The notes beneath the pieces are model-generated. The model was not told the DNA's origin. It saw nothing but the letters and a program-made list of their open reading frames with translations, and did no database searches. The position numbers were made by a program, and so were the translations under genes. A stretch of 64,000 nt of DNA from JAZDFP01 sp043801445 (GTDB lineage Bacteria > Planctomycetota > MHYJ01 > JACQXL01), in contig JAZDMB010000016.1 in assembly GCA_043801445.1 (NCBI GenBank), forward strand, positions 1 to 64,000, in the 5' to 3' direction. Positions 44,512 to 52,074 of the stretch are shown here, in pieces. How positions within the stretch are numbered: position 1 is the stretch's first letter; each line of letters begins with the position of its first letter.

Positions 44512-45264
44512 ATGCCGTACGACAACAGAATAAAGGAAATAGATGAATTCAAGAAGCAAATAGATAAACATAGACCTTTTGACAAGCACACGTTGGAGCA
44601 ATTAAAGGAATACTATCGAATCGGGTTAACTTATTCCAGCAATGCCCTGGAAGGAAACTCCCTGACCGAGACCGAAACCAAAATAGTCCTGGAGGATGGC
44701 ATCACTATAGGCGGCAAACCTATGAGAGACCATTACGAGGCGATGGGGCATAGCGAGGCATATGATTTATTATACCGGTTATCTGAAACTACGGCAATAA
44801 CCGAAAAGGATATTTTAGAACTGCACCGGTTATTTTATTATCGGATTGACCAAAGCAACGCCGGATACTACCGGAAAGAGAAAGTGATTATTACAGGGAC
44901 AGATTTTATCCCGCCGCCGCCAGCAAAAGTGCCCCAATTGATGAAAAAATTCATTCTTGATATTCCCAAAATGAGAAAGAAATACCACCCCGTAGAATTT
45001 TCAGCATTACTGCATAAGGAATTTGTGACCATACATCCTTTTACCGATGGCAATGGCAGGGCGGCGCGGCTTCTGATGAACCTGGCGTTGTTGCAGACCG
45101 GATATGTTATTGCCATCATTCCGCCGGTTCTGAGGAACGATTACATAAACGCGATTAAGAAAACACAGGCAGACCCCCAAACTGATATACTTTTTATAAA
45201 CTTTATTTCCGCGATGGTTTATGAATCAATGAGGGATTACCTGCGGTTATTAAAAGCTTTATGA
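44512..45264 (+). CDS. Fic-domain protein with N-terminal inhibitory motif (class II)
   Basis: 250 aa. The catalytic Fic motif HPFTDGNGRAAR is complete, so AMPylation or a similar nucleotidyl transfer is expected. The N-terminal helix has SSNALEGNSL, matching (S/T)xxxE(G/N), the inhibitory helix that sits in the ATP pocket in class II Fic proteins. The beta-hairpin flap is near IITGTDFIPPPPAKV. It has a good Shine-Dalgarno (AAAGGAG) 13 nt after vapC. No winged helix was seen at the end. Confidence 0.9.
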   Translation: MPYDNRIKEIDEFKKQIDKHRPFDKHTLEQLKEYYRIGLTYSSNALEGNSLTETETKIVLEDGITIGGKPMRDHYEAMGHSEAYDLLYRLSETTAITEKDILELHRLFYYRIDQSNAGYYRKEKVIITGTDFIPPPPAKVPQLMKKFILDIPKMRKKYHPVEFSALLHKEFVTIHPFTDGNGRAARLLMNLALLQTGYVIAIIPPVLRNDYINAIKKTQADPQTDILFINFISAMVYESMRDYLRLLKAL

Positions 45265-45373
45265 TGCCGATTGCTTCGCGGCCGCGCTGGCAAAGAAGAG
45301 AAAAGCCGAACTCGTGACCGGTGATAAGGAATTCAAATTGGTGGAGCATCAAATCAAGATTATGTGGCTCTAA
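45263..45373 (+). pseudogene. vapC 3' remnant (36 codons)
   Basis: The stretch starts at the fic stop codon and reads DADCFAAALAKKRKAELVTG, then DKEFKLVEHQIKIMWL and a stop. It aligns to residues about 96-131 of the intact VapC, with roughly 28 of 36 identical and close nucleotide similarity. There is no start, promoter or 5' part. It is the fossil of a second vapC whose front was lost when the fic gene came to sit here. Confidence 0.85.
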
Positions 45374-45448
45374 TAAATTTAGAGATTTGAAACTTGGTGA
45401 CGGGGGACAGCCCCTACCGGCTAAATACAATAAACCTTAAGAGAGAAT

Positions 45449-47425
45449 ATGAAACGAGAATATTATTCTGACTCGATCGCTACTTTTCTAGAAACTAAAC
45501 CCGACGAAGTACTTGGCATCCTAACGAGGAACAACGATTTCGATTTGGGACAGTCTCAGAGAGATGCTTGGTTAGAAGAAATTAACATTTTACATAAAAC
45601 CCTCTCTTGCCATAAGGGTTCGGTCTATTTTGAATATTCAATCCCGCGAATGGGGAAACGTATCGATGTTGTGCTTCTTATTGGACCCGTTATTTTTGTC
45701 CTTGAATTTAAAATTGGCGAAACAGATTTTACGTTACATGCTAAAGACCAAGTTTGTGACTATGCTTTGGATTTGAAAAACTTTCACGAATCAAGTCACG
45801 AACATTTTATCGCACCAATTCTCATTTCGACTAAGGCAAAAAACCCAAATCCAGTAGTCGCTACAACGCCACAAAACGATAAAATGCTTTTTCCTATTAA
45901 ATGCAACACGGAGTTACTAGACAAAGTAATTGCCGATGTTTTAAAATTTGCCGAAGGTGATGATATTGACCGTAAACAATGGGAACAGGGGCGATATTGT
46001 CCCACCCCGACAATCATTGAGGCGGCAATGGCTCTTTATAACGGTCATTCAGTTAGTGATATTTCTCGAAGGGATGCCAGTGCAATTAATCTTAGGCAAA
46101 CCTCGGATGCAATTTCAAGAATCATACATTCATCAAAAGAAAAATCCCACAAATCTATCTGTTTCCTAACAGGTGTGCCGGGAGCTGGCAAAACATTGGT
46201 TGGGCTCAACATTGCTAATATTCATTCTGATAAGTCAAACGAACTCTATAGCGTTTTTCTTTCGGGAAACGGTCCGCTCGTAGCGATTTTGCGAGAAGCA
46301 TTGACACGAGATAAGGTTCGACACGAAAAAGAACATGGGGTTAAGATGAGAAAAAGTGAGGCAATGAGTATAGTTAAGAAGTTTATCCAAAATGTTCATA
46401 ATTTCCGTGATGATTGTATAGCTGATAAGAAAAGACCACCTATCGAACATGTTGCGTTATTTGACGAGGCACAACGTGCCTAGAATAAAGAACAGACCAC
46501 CAATTTTATGCTTAGGAAAAAGAAGACACCTAACTTCAATAAATCCGAGCCAGAATTTTTAATTTCATGTCTTGATAGGCATCCTGATTGGGCAGTGATT
46601 GTATGTTTAGTTGGCGGCGGTCAGGAGATTAACACGGGAGAAGCGGGAATTAGCGAATGGATTGATTCGTTAAATCGCTCTTTCCCGGATTGGCATATTT
46701 ATATTTCTTCTCGGCTTACTGATAGTGAGTATGGTGCAGGAAGGGTCTTGGAGAAAATAAAATCATGTTCACATGTTGTGAAGAAAGACGAATTGCATCT
46801 TTCAGTATCAATGCGGTCGTTTAGAGCCGAGCATGTTTCTTTATTGGTTAAGCAGATGCTTGACCTTAATCCTAAGGAGGCGAGTAAGACACTTAATAAG
46901 GTCAAAGCAAAATATCCGATTATTATTACACGTGACCTTTCCAAGGCGAAACAATGGCTAAAAAAGCAAGCACGGGGTTCAGAACGTTATGGAATTGTTG
47001 TTTCTTCTCAAGCAGAACGCCTAAAACCACACGCCATAGATGTGAAATCACCTATGAACCCGATTCATTGGTTTCTCGACGGCAAGGAAGATGTGCGTTC
47101 ATCATACTATCTGGAAGATGTTGCTACAGAATTTGATGTGCAGGGACTTGAGCTTGATTGGGCTTGCATAACTTGGGACGCTGATTTTAGATATTCAAAA
47201 AATGGTTGGGAACATCGGTCTTTTTGCGGTCATCGCTGGAATTATATTAAAAAGCCGGAACGGCAAAGATACCTAAAAAATGCTTATCGTGTTCTTTTAA
47301 CTCGTGCTCGGCAAGGGATGGTAATTGTTATACCTAATGGCGATTCAGAAGATTTAACACGCAATCCTGAGTTTTATGACCCGACTTTTGAATATCTGAA
47401 AAACATAGGTTTCACTGTTATTTAG
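45449..47425 (+). pseudogene. DUF2075-like nuclease/helicase ATPase interrupted by one in-frame TAG
   Basis: Two reading frames (45449-46483 and 46508-47425) are in the same phase. The only break is a TAG at 46481-46483, where the family has Trp in DEAQRAW (TGG to TAG). Read through, it is 658 residues. The N-terminus has a PD-(D/E)xK-like pattern (RIDVVLLIG, FVLEFKIGE). Walker A is GVPGAGKT (about 250), Walker B is ALFDEAQRA. The end, FDVQGLELDWACITWDAD and LLTRARQGMVIVIP, is the SF1 helicase C-terminal signature. The neighbours (VapBC, Fic) suggest a defence island. It could be a recent null allele or a sequencing error. Confidence 0.85.
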
Positions 47426-47844
47426 TATCGTTTTATTATAAAATATCGATTTTTTTGGCAGATTAGTGAAATCTAGGACAATTCCTACCAGCTGGAGGAT
47501 TTGATTCGGGCTGATTATCAGGTACATTGTTCTGAATTTGGTAGGCACACATCTCATTTCCATTCCTAACGGGATACCTACGGTATTCTATTTATAGTAT
47601 TCCGCAAAGGACTTACATTGGTCGTAACTCATTGTCATATATACAATTAAATTAACGGCTTTCGCATTTTTGGGTAATTCCAGGAATAATCATTATCCTA
47701 ACACTATTAAAATATTGGGTTTATAACAAATAGTTTACACTGCCAATACATTACCTCTTATTTTTCCCTGCCTATATATAGAGGCAATAATAAAAGAGGG
47801 AGGGGAGATACCCCATCCTCCGCCGGAGAGGATGGTTGTCCGGA
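47426..47844. other. gene-free stretch
   Basis: No supported ORF. It includes a CGGTATTCTATTTATAGTAT element near 47581 related to the dyad upstream of the LacI-like gene, and a CCATCCTC/GAGGATGG hairpin near 47813-47835. AT-rich otherwise. Confidence 0.5.
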
Positions 47845-48145
47845 TAGTCCGGGTGCGTCGACTCCGTATGGTACCAGATTAGCGCCATACGGAGTGGTGT
47901 ATCGGTTCCGTATGGCGTCTGTTAAATGCCTAACGCCCACCTGTCACCTCTCCGTATAGTAGTATATCTGTCGGTGCGGCATACAGGTCTGGCGCCATAC
48001 GAAGGGGTACATCAGCTCCGTATGCCATTTGTTTAGCCCATAACGGAGCGGTGCGTCGGTTCCGTATGGCATTAGTTTTACGCCTGACGGAGTGGTGCGT
48101 TAGTCAGACGGCAGGGTTTGGCACAGTCCGTCAGGCATTAATGAT
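47845..48145. repeat. palindromic tandem array, unit about 44 bp
   Basis: Units of the form G(Y)GGTGCGTCGGTTCCGTATG plus about 24 bases, ending in ACGGA, start near 47850, 47893, 48003, 48048 and 48092, with one longer diverged unit at about 47938-48002. CTCCGTATGG (47862-47871) pairs exactly with CCATACGGAG (47885-47894). The overlapping CGCCATACGGA (47883-47893) also pairs exactly with TCCGTATGGCG (47907-47917). Arms can thus pair left or right. It is not coding in either direction. Confidence 0.82.
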
Positions 48146-48229
48146 AATGCCGCAAAAATATTACACAAGAGAGAGGATTAAACAATTTTTGATTTTTCGT
48201 AATTTTTCGCCCCTTATTTATAAGGAGTT

Positions 48230-48280
48230 ATGACAATTTTGAATGAAATTAAAAAATATTCCCTCAAAAATAGTTTTTAG
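48230..48280 (+). CDS. possible 16-codon leader ORF
   Basis: ATG 48230 has a strong AAGGAG 4-5 nt upstream and ends at TAG 48278. It lies in the same frame as the following 114-aa gene, six codons before its ATG, whereas that gene has no clear ribosome site of its own. It may be a leader for coupled translation, or the 114-aa gene may once have started here. Confidence 0.35.
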   Translation: MTILNEIKKYSLKNSF

Positions 48281-48295
48281 TTCGTATATTATAAT

Positions 48296-48640
48296 ATGAA
48301 TAATAATATTCCGATTGACGAGAAATCGTCTAATGACGCTATTATCATAGAATTCGGGCGTGTTTTGCGTAAACTCGATTTGTCTGACATTGAGTTCTGC
48401 CGCCTATTAGCGTTTATTGAGGACTTGCGGCAAGAAACCGGATATGAAAGCCATTTAGAAATAAAGGGTGAAATATCTTCTTCACAAATCCCCAAGATCA
48501 GAACCAAAAAACATCATTTTATTACCAATGAAAAAGTGGCTCGTCTATTAGGTTTCAAATCTCCCAAAGGGTTCCGCAATAAAAAAGCAAGAATCGTAAA
48601 ATGGATAAATAACCTCAGCAAGATACTGAATGGGAACTAA
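48296..48640 (+). CDS. unknown 114-aa protein, possible DNA-binding (module B, gene 1)
   Basis: The N-terminal 75 residues are acidic and helical. The C-terminus has TNEKVARLLGFKSPKGFRNK followed by basic residues, which resembles a helix-turn-helix. No family was assigned. Its stop codon lies within the first copy of a GGAACTAAAGTTCCCC repeat. Like the first gene of module A, it stands ahead of a twin inverted repeat and a hairpin leader. Confidence 0.55.
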   Translation: MNNNIPIDEKSSNDAIIIEFGRVLRKLDLSDIEFCRLLAFIEDLRQETGYESHLEIKGEISSSQIPKIRTKKHHFITNEKVARLLGFKSPKGFRNKKARIVKWINNLSKILNGN

Positions 48641-48737
48641 AGTTCCCCTTTACAAAAATATCTGATTTCCTCAACTCTTTATTCCGCATAGTGTTGCGTC
48701 AAATACATCATTTTCCAAATAGGAACTAAAGTTCCCC
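48633..48737. repeat. pair of 16-bp inverted repeats, 89 bp apart
   Basis: GGAACTAAAGTTCCCC is at 48633-48648 and 48722-48737. Each contains GGAACT/AGTTCC around AA. The first overlaps the stop codon of the 114-aa gene. Compare the 17-bp pair, 86 bp apart, in module A (1661 and 1747). Confidence 0.8.
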
Positions 48738-48756
48738 TCGTCTGTAATTATAGAGC

Positions 48757-48820
48757 CCCGACACTTTATGTCGGGATAAGAGCCGGTAAGTTGCTACGCT
48801 CCTAACTGGCTCTAAAAAGG
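48757..48820 (+). promoter_or_regulatory. two-hairpin leader of the zinc-finger gene
   Basis: Hairpin 1: CCCGACA (48757-48763) with TGTCGGG (48769-48775), then ATAA. Hairpin 2: AGAGCCGGTAAG (48779-48790) with CTAACTGGCTCT (48802-48813), ten Watson-Crick pairs, one wobble and one mismatch. AAAAAGG follows directly and is part of the Shine-Dalgarno for ATG 48832. Same order as in the protease leader. Confidence 0.62.
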
Positions 48821-48831
48821 AGGTGATTAAA

Positions 48832-49086
48832 ATGATAGCGACTATTGAGAAAAATCAATGCAGGGAATGTGAAAGACAACTAAGAGGCTGGGAACATCGG
48901 GTGATTCGTTTATGTAAACGCTGTTATGATGAACGGTTTCCCAAAAGGGAAATTTCTTTACCGCCGCTCCGCAGAAAAGTTGCCGGCGGCTGGCAGAGAT
49001 TGTTTTCCGCAGAGGAACGGAATAAATCAGGAAAATGGATTGATGAGATTATTGAAAAAGTAGATAGGGAAAATCAAAGCCACTGA
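48832..49086 (+). CDS. small zinc-finger-like protein (module B, gene 2)
   Basis: ATG 48832 is chosen because AAGGAGGTG lies 6-7 nt upstream and covers the alternative GTG 48823. In this 84-aa protein CRECERQLRGWEHRVIRLCK then RCYDERF gives two CxxC pairs 15-16 residues apart, a treble-clef or zinc-ribbon site. The rest is basic and helical. Nucleic acid or protein binding is likely. It occupies the place of the protease gene in module A. Confidence 0.65.
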   Translation: MIATIEKNQCRECERQLRGWEHRVIRLCKRCYDERFPKREISLPPLRRKVAGGWQRLFSAEERNKSGKWIDEIIEKVDRENQSH

Positions 49087-49094
49087 TTAACGCA

Positions 49095-49124
49095 CCCGCC
49101 TGTGCCGAGGCTTCGGCGGGCAGG
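49095..49124. repeat. palindromic repeat (CCCGCCTG family), intergenic
   Basis: CCCGCCTGTGCCGAGG and its complement end GGCGGGCAGG. It adjoins a fragment of the 'CACGGATAAA' repeat. Confidence 0.7.
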
Positions 49125-49157
49125 GATATACACGGATAAATTAATTGAATTGTAAAT

Positions 49158-49291
49158 ATCAGGGACCGTCCACCAGTGGTCTTTCAGAAGTGGACGCTGA
49201 AAGCCGCTGCGTCTCTGATAGTGTAAACTTTTCCCGATATTCATCGGGATAAAGGACTGTAACGGCTAAAGCCGAACAGTCCTTAAAAAAC
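49158..49291 (+). promoter_or_regulatory. structured leader of the 266-aa gene, with possible pseudoknot
   Basis: ATCAGGGAC (49158-49166) pairs with GTCTCTGAT (49212-49220, one wobble). Inside, GTCCAC (49168-49173) with GTGGAC (49190-49195) and TTTCAG (49182-49187) with CTGAAA (49197-49202) are interleaved, so an H-type pseudoknot can form. Then hairpin 1 CCCGAT (49234-49239) with ATCGGG (49244-49249), ATAA, hairpin 2 AAGGACTGT (49253-49261) with ACAGTCCTT (49277-49285) with a nested CGGCT/AGCCG, and a six-A run. A CACAGAT-type repeat separates this from the start codon. Confidence 0.55.
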
Positions 49292-49377
49292 TAAACCACA
49301 GATAGACACGGTGGAGCTTTGTCCCTACGGGAGGCTTCGCACTGTTCTTTGTGGTGAAAAAGAAAGGTAGGTAAACT

Positions 49378-50178
49378 ATGCCGGAGATTATTACTGAACT
49401 GCATCTGGTGGTAACGGAATATCCGTTTCCGCCGGAATACATCAGCGAGCAGTGGGCTGAGGGTCTGAAAATCAATGCCGGTCGGATAAACCAGAAGCGC
49501 AAACTGGTGATTGGCAATCCGCAAGACTTTGAAACCAAACTTGCCGGTTCGGCAAAACTGGGCTGGAAGGACGTGATTAACCCGGCTTTCAAGTCCAAAT
49601 CCGGGCTGGGCGCGGAACAAATCAAGGACGCTTTCGGCTCCAACCTGACCCGTTCCTACGATAAATGGAACAGCGGTTTGGAATACGCCTTTGAGACCGT
49701 GGATGAAGAAGAAGCCAAACGGTTTAAGGAAAAGGTAGATAATGCGAAGGATACCTTTGCAGTAGGCATGGCCAACCGGACTCTGAGGATGACCGGGGAT
49801 AAAATCAACGGCCGCGGTGCGTCGCCTATTGCATCAATGTGGTTGACCGGTGACTTGATAGCCAAGTCATTACTCAGACCCGGCGACGACTTGATTAAAG
49901 GCGAGCCGGTGGATATTTCCAAATCAGGAATGCGCTCGACCTTGAAAGCAGCTCTAACACAGAGGATTACTCAATCGGGGATTGTTGTGATTCGTTCAGG
50001 ATACAACGCCACGACTATCACTGATGAGAATACTAATCTGTGCGCAACTGCAACAGCACTTGCCGACAATCTTGTGTATGAAGACTTTGCTGAACCGATT
50101 GTCATAACCAAGTCGCACCTTGGTTTTGAAGTGGTCAATAATACCTTGTATCTGGTCGTGCAGGTGTATAAGAAATAA
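49378..50178 (+). CDS. unknown 266-aa protein, paralogue of the 2.7-kb gene (module B, gene 3)
   Basis: Same length and order of conserved blocks as the 265-aa protein: AMINO block AEGLKINAGRI.., WKDVINPAFKSKS, YAFETVDEEEAKRFKEKVDN, TLRMTGDKINGRGASP, GMRSTLKAALTQRITQSGI. The middle nucleotide block (about 49683-49755) is the most alike. No signal peptide, TM helix or catalytic motif was seen. The strict pairing with the fibre gene in two places indicates a joint function. AAAGGTAGG precedes ATG 49378. Confidence 0.75.
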   Translation: MPEIITELHLVVTEYPFPPEYISEQWAEGLKINAGRINQKRKLVIGNPQDFETKLAGSAKLGWKDVINPAFKSKSGLGAEQIKDAFGSNLTRSYDKWNSGLEYAFETVDEEEAKRFKEKVDNAKDTFAVGMANRTLRMTGDKINGRGASPIASMWLTGDLIAKSLLRPGDDLIKGEPVDISKSGMRSTLKAALTQRITQSGIVVIRSGYNATTITDENTNLCATATALADNLVYEDFAEPIVITKSHLGFEVVNNTLYLVVQVYKK

Positions 50179-50250
50179 CAAGAAACCACAGATAAACACA
50201 GATGGACACGGATTTAACTCTGTGTCCTCTGTGACTCTGTGGCAAATTAT
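50179..50250. repeat. dispersed CACAGA repeat between the paired genes of module B
   Basis: CCACAGATAAACACAGATGG and GTGTCCTCTGTGACTCTGTG form an imperfect long hairpin ending just before the Shine-Dalgarno GTGAGG. Confidence 0.75.
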
Positions 50251-50268
50251 GAAAGTGAGGTTAAATAG

Positions 50269-51186
50269 ATGTCATTAAAACCTTTAGAAGTGAAAACAGG
50301 CAACATCGCAAGTTACGCTGTAACGGAAAGTAAATTAGCGCCGAATTCTGTTGGTGTGGAAAAAATAAAAGACGGTTCTGTCAAGACCGATAAAATCGGA
50401 GATAAGCAGGTTACCGTTGATAAGATTGCAGACCGTTCAATTTCCACAACAAAGATTATTGACAGTGCAATCACCGGAATTAAAATCGCAGACGGGACTA
50501 TCACTAAAGACAAAATCAGCGATGGGGTTCTGGGCAGGCCTTTGACTCCGCCCGTGGCATCTGTTGAAATAGCTGATAATGCGGTTTCAGAAACCAAAAT
50601 ACAGAATAACGCGGTTACTGCGGATAAGATAAAGGCAAGCGCGGTTACTGCTGATAAACTTGCCACTAATTCAGTGACTAAAGTAAAACTGGCTTCTAAT
50701 TCAGTGGGCTATCTGGAAATCATTAACGGGTCAATTGAGCCAAGACATATCCGAGCAATCGATACTCCTGCTAATGGTGAAGTCCCCTCTTACAATCAGT
50801 TACAGGAAAGGTTTGAGTGGATTGCTCCGGGTGGCGGTGGGGCGGTGAGGCCGTTGGTGCCGCCGGTTGCTACAGATGAAATCGGCGAGTTACAGGTTAC
50901 AGGTTCCAAGTTACAGGGGGGTGCGGTTACGAAGACTAAATTGAGTTATAAAGTTGTCAGCATCACGATTCCGGCATTACAGGTAGGCGGGTTATATCCG
51001 CCTTTGGGTGACCCTGATTTGAATGGCGGTGTGATTTTAGGTTACTCTATACCCGTGAATCAGGACCAGCTAATCAGGCAACTATTTCTGTTACCGGGGT
51101 TACCGCAAGGCACCGGTGTTTCAATCCTGATGAACCAGCCGGCTATAGCGGATAATACATTTGATGTGGTGGTGCTGAGGGGATAA
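50269..51186 (+). CDS. fibre-like protein with (D/N)xxVTxDKI repeats (module B, gene 4)
   Basis: 305 aa. Residues about 8-150 are repeats such as DGSVKTDKIGDKQVTVDKIA and NAVTADKIKASAVTADKLA. A linker follows (NGEVPSYNQLQERFEWIAPG), which the module A copy lacks, and then the shared C-terminal domain VRPLVPPVATDEI... to FDVVVLRG. Nucleotides from about 50845 to 51075 are nearly identical to 4140-4370 in module A. Phage-tail-fibre-like stalks have such repeats; no phage genes surround it. Confidence 0.75.
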   Translation: MSLKPLEVKTGNIASYAVTESKLAPNSVGVEKIKDGSVKTDKIGDKQVTVDKIADRSISTTKIIDSAITGIKIADGTITKDKISDGVLGRPLTPPVASVEIADNAVSETKIQNNAVTADKIKASAVTADKLATNSVTKVKLASNSVGYLEIINGSIEPRHIRAIDTPANGEVPSYNQLQERFEWIAPGGGGAVRPLVPPVATDEIGELQVTGSKLQGGAVTKTKLSYKVVSITIPALQVGGLYPPLGDPDLNGGVILGYSIPVNQDQLIRQLFLLPGLPQGTGVSILMNQPAIADNTFDVVVLRG

Positions 51187-51237
51187 AGAAGTATGTAGTA
51201 TAAAGTATGAAGTAGGTGGGGTAAGAGAAGAAAAGGA

Positions 51238-51318
51238 TTAACCGCAGAGGCGCAGAGTTCACGGAGAAGAAAATTATTATTTATTCCTCTGTGTCCTTTG
51301 CGTCTCGGCGGTAAATAA
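51238..51318. repeat. dispersed GCAGAG repeat, inverted
   Basis: CCGCAGAGGCGCAGAG... and ...CTCTGTGTCCTTTGCGTCTC with GGCGG form an imperfect hairpin downstream of the fibre gene. Confidence 0.7.
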
Positions 51319-51322
51319 TGGT

Positions 51323-51772
51323 TTAAAATTCATCCGGATGGGGACGATAGGCGCGTATTTCTTTCTTTTCCGAGCGTATCTTTTTGCCTTCGAGCATTTT
51401 TTCTTTCGCCCTTTTGGAGCGTTTGCGTTTCTGTCTCCGTATCTTTTCTATCCGTTTCTTTTCATCTGACTTTCTACCGAGCGTCAGATATTCAATCTTG
51501 TTAACCAGCCGTCTGCGCGCCAGGAATCTGTTGAGCGACTGCGAGCGCTCCTCAGAACATTTTACCTCTATGCCAGTAGGCCTGTGTTTGAGATAGACGC
51601 AGGTTGAGGTTTTATTTACATTCTGACCGCCGGGACCGGCTGAACGGATAAATTTCTCCTCAATATCAGATTCGTTAATGCCCAGATGCCGCATCTTGTC
51701 CCTTAAGACGTCTTCTTTTGACTTATTCACCCAGCCCTTGCGTGCAGGGACTGGATTCACGAAAGAGTTCAT
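51323..51772 (-). CDS. release-factor-like protein with GGQ motif (ArfB/RF-1 domain type)
   Basis: 149 aa. RSAGPGGQNVNKT is the peptidyl-tRNA hydrolysis loop. No codon-recognition domain is present. The basic C-terminal tail (KKRIEKIRRQKRKRSKRAKE) would enter the mRNA channel, as in ArfB/YaeJ-type rescue factors. The first 15 residues (NPVPARKGW) are coded by a CCAG..CTGG palindrome (51731-51754), also found intergenically at 54324-54351, so the N-terminus may be a late addition. Confidence 0.83.
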   Translation of the reverse strand: MNSFVNPVPARKGWVNKSKEDVLRDKMRHLGINESDIEEKFIRSAGPGGQNVNKTSTCVYLKHRPTGIEVKCSEERSQSLNRFLARRRLVNKIEYLTLGRKSDEKKRIEKIRRQKRKRSKRAKEKMLEGKKIRSEKKEIRAYRPHPDEF

Positions 51773-51880
51773 AAAATGATATTATTCCGATAGTAATATA
51801 TTAGCGGACTGAAGCCACTCCCGATTGAACATTGTTCATTGTTCATTTCTTCTGTGGCTAACTTCACTTACTTCTAATGA

Positions 51881-52033
51881 TTATTTATTTTCTTCCACGA
51901 ACTTTTTTATCTCTTCCAGATTCTCCAATATTAGTCTGGCTTTAGCCATCCCAAAAGAGAATGGAAATTTGTCGTCTTCATCACGCTTGAGGATGAGAAT
52001 CGGTTTGCCTTTATATTCGCTTTTTTCAACCAT
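51881..52033 (-). CDS. 50-aa protein of unknown function
   Basis: A short gene with a near-perfect ribosome site (AAAGGAGGTAAT) before the ATG at 52033. The product begins MVEKSEYKGKPILILKRDED and ends EEIKKFVEENK. A beta hairpin with a basic patch, then an amphipathic helix, is a reasonable reading. Similar small proteins are often annotated as hypothetical. The good ribosome site and balanced composition support it. Confidence 0.65.
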   Translation of the reverse strand: MVEKSEYKGKPILILKRDEDDKFPFSFGMAKARLILENLEEIKKFVEENK

Positions 52034-52074
52034 TTTATTACCTCCTTTTATTTAAGTATAAAAAATATAAGATT

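Noticed and set aside
46481..46483. TAG as a recoded sense codon in this organism
   Set aside because: TAG is an ordinary stop for pnp, rpsO, the Ni/Co exporter and other genes in the window, so general recoding is unlikely.
47758..47940. 60-aa minus-strand ORF
   Set aside because: It lies in the palindromic array and has no ribosome site.
47862..48145. Integron attC sites or a CRISPR array
   Set aside because: Units are imperfect and palindromic, without unique equal-length spacers. No integrase or cas gene is seen, and GTTRRRY/RYYYAAC core pairs are not consistently placed.
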